A stretch of DNA of 64,000 nucleotides from Sphingobacteriaceae bacterium (GTDB taxonomy: Bacteria > Bacteroidota > Bacteroidia > B-17B0 > Aurantibacillaceae), in the NCBI GenBank assembly GCA_002319075.1, contig NVQB01000001.1, forward strand, positions 2,666,001-2,730,000, given 5' to 3'. The notes beneath the pieces were generated by a model, which ran no database searches, had not been told where the DNA came from, and saw nothing but the letters and a program-made list of their open reading frames with translations. The position numbers and the translations under genes were made by a program. How positions within the stretch are numbered: position 1 is the first letter of the stretch; every line of letters begins with the position of its first letter. Below are positions 54,252 through 59,880 of the stretch, piece after piece.

Positions 54252-55000
54252 GAGCAATAATCATTGAAGACGAAAAATTGTCAGCCGAACATCTGGCAAC
54301 TTTATTAAAGAAAACTGATCCGGCTATTCAGATTATGGCAACCTATGACTCAGTTAAAAAAAGTCTGGAAGCATTTAACAAGGGTGTACGAGCCGATCTT
54401 CTTTTTGTGGATGTTCATTTAGCGGATGGTTTAAGTTTTGATATTTTTTCGAAAATCTCCATCGATACACCAGTTATCTTTACGACAGCCTACGACGAAT
54501 ATGCTATCAGGGCCTTTAAGATTAATAGCGTAGATTATCTTTTAAAGCCAGTGGGTCTTTCAGATCTAAAACAAGCTCTCGACAAGTTCAGGAAATGGAG
54601 TGGCCACGATCAGACTGCCGTTTTGGAAAACATAAGCAATGCTTACCAGACTATTACCAAACAGCATAAAAACCGGTTTATGGTAAAAATCGGAGATACA
54701 ATTTCGTCTATTAAAACAGAAGATATTTCTCATTTTATTTCTGAAGATGGTGCGGTGCTTTTAGTCACTGAGAATAAACGGTATGTTGTTGATTACACGC
54801 TTGACAATTTAGAAACACTGATCTCAGCCGAACTGTTTTTCAGAATAAACCGGAAAGTTTTAATCAACATAAATAGCATTCAAAAAGTAAGCTCCTATTT
54901 TAACGGACGCTTAAAATTAAATCTTGACTTTTTAAAGGATGAAGATGGTATTGTAAGTCGGGAAAGAGTCGGCGATTTTAAGTCCTGGTTAGACAAATAG
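54248..55000 (+). CDS. LytTR response regulator
   Basis: A 250-residue partner of the kinase. Receiver domain 1-about 115 with IEDEK, phospho-acceptor D55 in LLFVDVHLADG, TAYDEYA and KPVGL. DNA-binding LytTR domain about 145-250 (FMVKIGDTISSIKTEDISHF, FRINRKVLININSI). Such regulators bind direct repeats upstream of target promoters. Overlaps the kinase gene (ATGA). Target genes cannot be read here; the upstream TonB receptor/reductase unit is a candidate. Confidence 0.94.
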   Translation: MRAIIIEDEKLSAEHLATLLKKTDPAIQIMATYDSVKKSLEAFNKGVRADLLFVDVHLADGLSFDIFSKISIDTPVIFTTAYDEYAIRAFKINSVDYLLKPVGLSDLKQALDKFRKWSGHDQTAVLENISNAYQTITKQHKNRFMVKIGDTISSIKTEDISHFISEDGAVLLVTENKRYVVDYTLDNLETLISAELFFRINRKVLININSIQKVSSYFNGRLKLNLDFLKDEDGIVSRERVGDFKSWLDK

Positions 55001-55152
55001 CCTTTTTTGGTCGACAAAGGGTTGTTATGCATGCATAAAATCCTGCGAATCGCTTACTATGTAATGGTTTCAGAGTACTTACCAAAAGTCAAGTTTCCTT
55101 ACATTTATAAGATCTTTCACGAATCTTAACGTTATTTGCGCAAATCAGTGCT

Positions 55153-55160
55153 TATCTTTG
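55153..55160 (+). promoter_or_regulatory. Minus-7 box for the 55194 gene
   Basis: TATCTTTG, exact TAnnTTTG, 33 nt before the ATG. Confidence 0.6.
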
Positions 55161-55193
55161 TTGTAAGAAATTTTAAGATTAAGAAATAGTAGA

Positions 55194-55451
55194 ATGGTAC
55201 TTGCGGAATTTAATAAACTCGATTTTGATCATAGATGCGATGCTATCTGGGAATGGGGTTTTTATATAAGCAGAAATAAAACAGATGAAGTTACAAAAGT
55301 CCTTTATTCTCTAAACGGATTTTTCGCAGAGATGGTTATCCGTTCTGTGGATAATAAAATTATGGAGGTTAATGGCTTTGAAAAAGTAAACCAGGATGAA
55401 CAAACTGGGTATTTTATAAAAAATGATAATCCCTTCATGAGGGTTTCTTAA
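55194..55451 (+). CDS. Small hypothetical protein
   Basis: An 85-residue protein, MVLAEFNKLDFDHRCDAIWEW..., with a predicted alpha-beta pattern (KVLYSLNGFFAEMVIRSVDN). It has its own promoter and normal codon use. No motif recognised, no signal peptide. It is followed 23 bp later by a strongly paired RNA region, so that structure may lie in its 3' UTR. Confidence 0.6.
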   Translation: MVLAEFNKLDFDHRCDAIWEWGFYISRNKTDEVTKVLYSLNGFFAEMVIRSVDNKIMEVNGFEKVNQDEQTGYFIKNDNPFMRVS

Positions 55452-55473
55452 ATAGAATCGGGAAATTTACAAT

Positions 55474-55604
55474 CCTTAGTGGCTCCGGTACAATTCTTTT
55501 TTTGGGTTTAAAAGATTGACGATTGCTGGTTTTTGTGTGTAAACAAAGTCATCAAATAAGACGATAGTTCTTTTTATCGCTACCGGAGTTGCTAAGGTTT
55601 TTTT
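55474..55604 (+). ncRNA. Candidate structured RNA closed by a 17-bp stem
   Basis: CCTTAGTGGCTCCGGTA (55474-55490) pairs along all 17 positions with TACCGGAGTTGCTAAGG (55581-55597), including three adjacent G-U wobbles. The wobbles would be mismatches on the minus strand, so the RNA is plus-sense. An inner hairpin CGATA/TATCG lies near the 3' side and seven T residues follow the outer stem, like an intrinsic terminator. No family recognised. It could be an independent RNA or a structured 3' UTR. Confidence 0.55.
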
Positions 55605-55772
55605 ACGAAAAATTTTAAGTACATTTTGCTACAGCGGGCGCTGATTCCGCAGATCGGTAAATTCAAAAATTATGTCGATCAATTAATCGAAACGTGATAA
55701 GTCGTCTTTATAATTTGTAAATACAAATTTAAGCGGGGATCGGCGAAAATCCAAGAAATCTGCAGATGGTAT

Positions 55773-56336
55773 TTAGGCAGCGGTTATCAATCTCTCCATC
55801 ACCGCATCAGCAATCCCATATTCTACAGACTCTTCAGCGCTCATAAAATAATCGCGGTTAAAGTCTTTTATAATGCGTTCTACCGTCTGGCCGCAATTTT
55901 CCGCTAAAAGTCTTGCGCTTATTTCTTTTGTTTTTAATAATTCTGATGCTTGTATTTCAATATCCGCTGAATTTCCGCCAGTACCACCGCTGGGTTGATG
56001 AATCATAACTCTTCCGTGTTGCAAAACAAATCTTCTTCCTTTTGCTCCGGCTGATAAAAGTATAGATGCCATAGAAGCTGCAAATCCACTGCAAACTGTT
56101 GATACAGGACTCTGAATGGTTTTAATCGTATCGTAAATAGACATTCCTGAAGTCACGTAACCGCCAGGACTGTTAATTATCAATTGAATTTCTTTGCCAG
56201 GATCTCTCAATTCGAGGTAAAGCAAACGTTCTACAACATGCTTTGCAGAATTATCATCCACTTGTCCCCACAAAAAAACTTTTCGATTACTCAGAAGCTT
56301 TTCGTCAATCATATCTTTTAGTCTGGGTGCGCTCAT
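55773..56336 (-). CDS. clpP: ClpP-type serine protease in an ECF-sigma operon
   Basis: A 187-residue ClpP family peptidase with the full triad: S88 in SGFAASMAS, H113 in VMIHQPSGG and D162 in NRDYFMSAEES. NSPGGYVTSGMSIYD is also typical. It lacks the usual neighbours tig and clpX and instead follows an ECF sigma gene and an 87-residue protein with 4-8 bp overlaps. It is probably an additional ClpP paralogue dedicated to that regulator, for example degrading an inhibitor. A partner ATPase (ClpX/ClpC) must come from elsewhere. Confidence 0.93.
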   Translation of the reverse strand: MSAPRLKDMIDEKLLSNRKVFLWGQVDDNSAKHVVERLLYLELRDPGKEIQLIINSPGGYVTSGMSIYDTIKTIQSPVSTVCSGFAASMASILLSAGAKGRRFVLQHGRVMIHQPSGGTGGNSADIEIQASELLKTKEISARLLAENCGQTVERIIKDFNRDYFMSAEESVEYGIADAVMERLITAA

Positions 56337-56596
56337 AAATTGAATTTAAAAATGGATAAAATTTTATGTTTAAAGGATGTATATTTTTTTTCGGAAAAAA
56401 GTTTTTGATGCACCAATTCGATTTCTGCTTTAAGTTTCTTGCGTCCAAATTCCTGAATAAGGATATAAGTAGTTTTCTGCCACTGTAAATTAGTACACAG
56501 ATCTGAATTTAAAAGGAGACGGGCTTCCGTCAGTAAGCGCTCTTCAGGCTCTTGTGCTTTCTGAATGTAATTTTCTAATTCTTGTATTTCAGTCAT
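56333..56596 (-). CDS. Small helical protein between ECF sigma and ClpP
   Basis: An 87-residue, mostly helical, charged protein (TEIQELENYIQKAQEPEERL at the start). No zinc-finger (HxxxCxxC) motif and no membrane helix is present, so it is not a standard anti-sigma factor. It overlaps the sigma gene by 8 bp and clpP by 4 bp, which argues for co-translation with both. Most likely a regulator or adaptor of the sigma; function not known. Confidence 0.65.
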   Translation of the reverse strand: MTEIQELENYIQKAQEPEERLLTEARLLLNSDLCTNLQWQKTTYILIQEFGRKKLKAEIELVHQKLFSEKKYTSFKHKILSIFKFNL

Positions 56597-57125
56597 AAAA
56601 ATCTTCTTTGTTTAATGATTTTTCTTTTATGGCATTACGAACTTTTTCAAGGCACTTGTATTTTTGTGTAGTTGCTGACCTCTCGCCAGAAAAACCGAAC
56701 TGTAGAGATAAATCTTTCATATTTAGTTTTTCGTAATAAAAGGCTTTTAAAAGTTCCATGCATTTTTTGCCGGATACTTCAACAAATTGCAGAAGATTTT
56801 TAGATACTTTAGGGTCTTCTTCTTCTTCTGTTTTGAGATCGGCTATACTGCTTAAGGACTTGGTTGATTTACTATCGCGGTATTTTTTATACCACAAGTG
56901 TCGCGCGATGCCTGTAATATAATGAGCTGAAGAATGTTCTTGCTCAAAAGGTTGTGTTCTTGTTTTTTCGTAATAAATAACAAGTGCATCCTGAAAAATA
57001 TCTTTTGCTTCGTCAAAATTTCCGCCCATCTTTTTTACAAAAAGCGAGACTTTCGGAAAAGCCGTTTTATACGCATGAACAAAGATCTCTTCATTTGTCT
57101 GCGCCTTTTTTGTTTCTGTTACCAT
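56589..57125 (-). CDS. ECF RNA polymerase sigma factor
   Basis: A 178-residue sigma-70 family ECF protein. Region 2: FDEAKDIFQDALVIYYEK and HYITGIARHLWYKKYRD; region 4: KLNMKDLSLQFGFSGERSATT, an HTH that is somewhat unusual in its second helix. First gene of the sigma - small protein - clpP operon. The motif ATACTATTCG lies 25 nt upstream, identical to that before the ECF gene at 20054. Confidence 0.85.
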   Translation of the reverse strand: MVTETKKAQTNEEIFVHAYKTAFPKVSLFVKKMGGNFDEAKDIFQDALVIYYEKTRTQPFEQEHSSAHYITGIARHLWYKKYRDSKSTKSLSSIADLKTEEEEDPKVSKNLLQFVEVSGKKCMELLKAFYYEKLNMKDLSLQFGFSGERSATTQKYKCLEKVRNAIKEKSLNKEDFYD

Positions 57126-57150
57126 AGTCTTTATACTTATGTGTCAAAAT

Positions 57151-57160
57151 CGAATAGTAT
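57151..57160 (-). promoter_or_regulatory. Shared ECF-sigma upstream motif, copy 2
   Basis: ATACTATTCG on the minus strand, 25 nt before the sigma gene at 57125; identical to 20081-20072. Confidence 0.4.
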
Positions 57161-57182
57161 ATCACCCTAAAAAGTAAAAAAT

Positions 57183-57201
57183 TTACCTTATTCTAAGGTA
57201 A
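57183..57201. promoter_or_regulatory. Perfect inverted repeat, possible operator
   Basis: TTACCTTA, TTC, TAAGGTAA: 8-bp arms with a 3-bp gap, 58 nt upstream of the ECF sigma start. No T run follows, so an operator is likelier than a terminator. Confidence 0.45.
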
Positions 57202-57292
57202 GACTTTTGATCAAATGAACTTTTTAGAGAACAGTTTTGTTTAGGGAAGCTGGAAGCATTTAAAAACCACTGTGATATAATTTAAAATAAAC

Positions 57293-57300
57293 TATATTTG
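57293..57300 (+). promoter_or_regulatory. Minus-7 box of the cobalamin-riboswitch transcript
   Basis: TATATTTG, exact TAnnTTTG, with a TGTG at 57271-57274 in minus-33 range. Confidence 0.6.
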
Positions 57301-57337
57301 TTGCGAATAAGTTCTTTTTCTTTATTTCATCATCAAC

Positions 57338-57507
57338 CGGAAAAGGTTTCACTTAGCTGTAGATTAAAAGGGAATCGTGTGCAAATCACGAACTGTCGCG
57401 CAACTGTAAGTAACTCAAAAGTTTTTACCAATAAAAAGTCCACTGTTCAGACACCAGAAGGGGAAGGAGGGTAAAAATGTTACAAGTCAGGAGACCTGCC
57501 TGTTCCG
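57338..57507 (+). ncRNA. Cobalamin (B12) riboswitch
   Basis: The conserved core reads AAAGGGAATCGTGTGCAAAT then CACGAACTGTCGCGCAACTG, followed by the long variable arm and AAGTCAGGAGACCTGCC, the 3' B12 box. The closing stem pairs CGGAA (57338-57342) with TTCCG (57503-57507). Downstream, CAGGTC (57542-57547) can pair with GACCTG inside the aptamer (57493-57498) or with GACCTG at 57580-57585, a plausible switch. It controls the transcript of the Dph6-like, PAS and thioesterase genes, 370 bp later. Confidence 0.93.
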
Positions 57508-57876
57508 AATTGACAAGTGCTTTCGCGAAATGAAGCAGGGTCAGGTCAGATGTATTAAGTCGCAATCATTTAAAGGACAGACCTGTCTGTATTGTACTTT
57601 ATTATATTTACTTTCTTTATTATTTCACAAGCATTCGAAGTTCAGCAAAGAGCTTTTAAAAGATTTATTAATCATTTAGAAAAAAATGCAAACAACTACT
57701 TTTGTCTGCCAGCAATTGTTGGCGGCATAGAATTCAGAAAAAGCCTGTGAGCACTATTGGTGCGGCAAAATGGTAGTAACAGCAAAAGAAGTTAGAGAGT
57801 CGTAAAAATTCAGTAGCGTGATAAAGACCGGTAGGCGCAATGGTTGCCGGTTTTGTAATTAATTTTAGAACTTATC
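57508..57876. other. Long leader between B12 riboswitch and coding region
   Basis: Expression platform (57542-57590, including a strong AC-AGAC/GTCT-GT hairpin at 57577-57590), then about 230 bp without a credible gene. A 14-codon frame at 57686 has no support. A terminator-like hairpin lies just before the start codon. Confidence 0.55.
57827..57854 (+). terminator. Terminator-like hairpin before the Dph6-like gene
   Basis: ACCGGTAG pairs with GTTGCCGGT (two wobbles, loop 9 nt) and is followed by TTTTG, 23 nt before the GTG start. A second control point or the end of a short upstream transcript. Confidence 0.6.
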
Positions 57877-58575
57877 GTGGAAATAAAAAAAATATATTTG
57901 AACTGGAGCAGTGGTAAAGATTCAGCTTTAGCCCTGTATTATTTATTGCAGAATAGAAGTTATGCTGTAGACTATTTGCTTACATCCGTTAATGCTTTTC
58001 ACAATAGGGTAAGTATGCATGGACTCAGAAGAGATTTATTATTGGAACAGGTTCAGTCGATTGGTATACCTCATGGCACCATTGACCTGCCCGAGCAGCC
58101 GTCTAATGAAGAATATGAAGCATTAATGAAAAACAAAGCCGAAGGTTTAAAAGCTAAGGGTTTTGAATACGCTGGTTTTGGGGATATTTTTTTGGAAGAT
58201 CTCAGGAAGTATAGGGAAGAAAAGCTTTCAACTTTAAGTATCAGGACAGTTTTTCCTTTGTGGAAGAAAGATACGCATGAACTTCTTAATGACTTTATTG
58301 AGAAAGGTTTTAAAGCAATCGTTATTTGTATAAACGCAGATGTCTTGCCTGTTTCTTTTATCGGGAGAGTGATAGATAAAACTTTTATTAGTGATTTGCC
58401 GGAGGGAGTGGATGTTTGCGGCGAGAATGGAGAGTTTCATACTTTTTGTTTTGATGGCCCCATATTTAACTACCCTGTTAAATTTTCTGTTGGAGAAACT
58501 GTTTTTAAAGAGTATGACAGTGCTGAAAAAAAACATGGATTTTGGTTTTTGGATCTTTTACCGCTTAAAGAATAA
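57877..58575 (+). CDS. Dph6-like ATP pyrophosphatase (COG2102)
   Basis: A 232-residue N-type ATP-pyrophosphatase. The PP-loop is WSSGKDSALALYYL at 10-23; further blocks YAGFGDIFLEDLRKYRE, TVFPLWKKDTHELL and GENGEFHTFCFDGPIF match the diphthine-ammonia ligase family. Bacteria do not make diphthamide, so the substrate must differ. The GTG start at 57877 gives the family start. Under a cobalamin riboswitch, amidation of a carboxylate during corrinoid salvage is a reasonable inference. First gene of three. Confidence 0.85.
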   Translation: MEIKKIYLNWSSGKDSALALYYLLQNRSYAVDYLLTSVNAFHNRVSMHGLRRDLLLEQVQSIGIPHGTIDLPEQPSNEEYEALMKNKAEGLKAKGFEYAGFGDIFLEDLRKYREEKLSTLSIRTVFPLWKKDTHELLNDFIEKGFKAIVICINADVLPVSFIGRVIDKTFISDLPEGVDVCGENGEFHTFCFDGPIFNYPVKFSVGETVFKEYDSAEKKHGFWFLDLLPLKE

Positions 58576-58588
58576 TAATTCACGCAAG

Positions 58589-59158
58589 ATGAACAGAGAT
58601 AAAAAAAACAATGCTGATTTAAATAGCATGATGTGTCTGGATATTTATTTAACTTCTTTAAGCCAGGTAGAATATCTGGGTATTAAGAATAGAATTAAAC
58701 CCAGCTACTTTAAACCGCATCCTTTAACAAGTCTTGGAGTACCGGGCTCGATTACCAAAAATGTTGATCAGGATCTTACCGTTCTACAAAGATTTTCTAA
58801 ACTACACACATGGCAAGTGAATTTAAAAGAGATTTTAGCTACTCCGCATCAGGCCTTAATTCTAACAGATGGCTCACTAAAAATTCAATGGATCAACGAG
58901 GGATTTACTAAAATGACAGGTTACGATCTTAAGCAAGTGGTCGGGCAAACTCCAAAGTTATTGCAAGGAAAAGGAACTTCGGAAGAAACAAAAGCGAGGA
59001 TCAGAAAAAAAATAAATGCAGGCATGCCTTTCACGGAAGAAATTTTAAACTACCGATACAACAAAGAAGAATACACATGCCGGCTTTCGATTTTCCAGAT
59101 CCATAATTCTAAAAATCAGGTAACACATTTTTTAGCTCTAGAAAGCGAAGTAGCATGA
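58589..59158 (+). CDS. LOV-like PAS protein lacking the photoactive cysteine
   Basis: A 189-residue protein with a helical N-terminus and a PAS domain (about 85-187): ILTDGSLKIQWINEGFTKMT, VVGQTPKLLQGKGTSEET, and NYRYNKEEYTCRLSIFQI. The pattern GQTPKLLQG matches the LOV flavin loop GxNCRFLQG, but the cysteine is P122, so no blue-light adduct can form. Two longer upstream starts lie inside the previous gene and were rejected. Starts 13 bp after the Dph6-like gene and overlaps the thioesterase by 4 bp. Confidence 0.8.
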   Translation: MNRDKKNNADLNSMMCLDIYLTSLSQVEYLGIKNRIKPSYFKPHPLTSLGVPGSITKNVDQDLTVLQRFSKLHTWQVNLKEILATPHQALILTDGSLKIQWINEGFTKMTGYDLKQVVGQTPKLLQGKGTSEETKARIRKKINAGMPFTEEILNYRYNKEEYTCRLSIFQIHNSKNQVTHFLALESEVA

Positions 59159-59559
59159 CAACAGAAGAACAAATAAAAAACTCGGAAACGCGCATTTTTA
59201 AAGCAGTATTTCCGAATACAACAAATCACTATGACACCCTCTTTGGAGGAACCGCTATGCAACTGATGGATGAAGTGGCATTTATTGCTGCCACACGTTT
59301 CAGCAGGCAGCGCATGGTTACTATGAGCAGCGATAGAATTGATTTTAAAAAACCAATTCCCGCCGGAACAATCATAGAGCTTGTTGGTAAAGTAACATAC
59401 CTTGGAAACACCAGCTTAAAAGTAAGGGTAGATATTTTTATCGAACAAATGTACTCCAATGAAAGAGAGAAAGCTGTAACAGGTGAATTTACATTTGTAG
59501 CCATTGATGAAAGTAAAAAGCCAGTTAAGATCCTGATGCAGCGAAATGAACAAAATTAG
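59155..59559 (+). CDS. Acyl-CoA thioesterase, hotdog fold
   Basis: A 134-residue YciA/BFIT-type thioesterase: NHYDTLFGGTAMQLMDEVAF with the catalytic aspartate near 38, RFSRQRMVTMSSDRIDFKKP, and the beta strands IPAGTIIELVGKVTYLGNTS. Hydrolyses acyl-CoA. ATGA overlap with the PAS gene, so it belongs to the riboswitch-led transcript. Confidence 0.93.
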   Translation: MTTEEQIKNSETRIFKAVFPNTTNHYDTLFGGTAMQLMDEVAFIAATRFSRQRMVTMSSDRIDFKKPIPAGTIIELVGKVTYLGNTSLKVRVDIFIEQMYSNEREKAVTGEFTFVAIDESKKPVKILMQRNEQN

Positions 59560-59571
59560 AGGGGTTTTAAA

Positions 59572-59784
59572 CTAATCTAAGATTAAATGCCTTTCATCCC
59601 GCGGGCTATTAACTGATAAATTTCTGAGGGCAAGTATATCTTTCATGCAGACTATGTATAACGTATATTTCTGAATAGCAGGTACAGCGTTGTTTTTAAC
59701 CAGAGTTTTCCAGCCTTCGTGCATCAGATCGTAAGGAGTAATTTGTGAACTTTGCGCGAACAATGTGTCAGAATGCGTAACCAT
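59572..59784 (-). CDS. Possible small hypothetical protein
   Basis: A 70-residue frame with codon use like its neighbours (MVTHSDTLFAQSSQITPYDL...). No signal peptide, motif or homologue known to me. It sits between a convergent thioesterase and the T9SS protein gene and may be chance. Confidence 0.35.
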   Translation of the reverse strand: MVTHSDTLFAQSSQITPYDLMHEGWKTLVKNNAVPAIQKYTLYIVCMKDILALRNLSVNSPRDERHLILD

Positions 59785-59880
59785 ATTGCCTCATGAAATA
59801 AAGGATTTTTAAAATCGTTTTGCCAACCGTGCCGGAAGCTTTCAGATCTGAAAATGAACTGGAAAGGCTATAAAAGTTTA

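Noticed and set aside
55605-55772. Remnant GCGG/ATCTGC-type repeats and an AATTTGTA palindrome downstream of the RNA candidate
   Set aside because: The similarity to known degenerate extragenic repeats is too weak to call, and the palindrome is short and AT-only in character.
57686-57730. 14-codon frame after the B12 riboswitch as a leader peptide
   Set aside because: No biased codon run, no ribosome-binding signal, and no hairpin arrangement that it could control.
58391-58588. N-terminal extension of the PAS protein
   Set aside because: It lies entirely within the Dph6-like gene in another frame; the ATG at 58589 just after that gene fits the operon.
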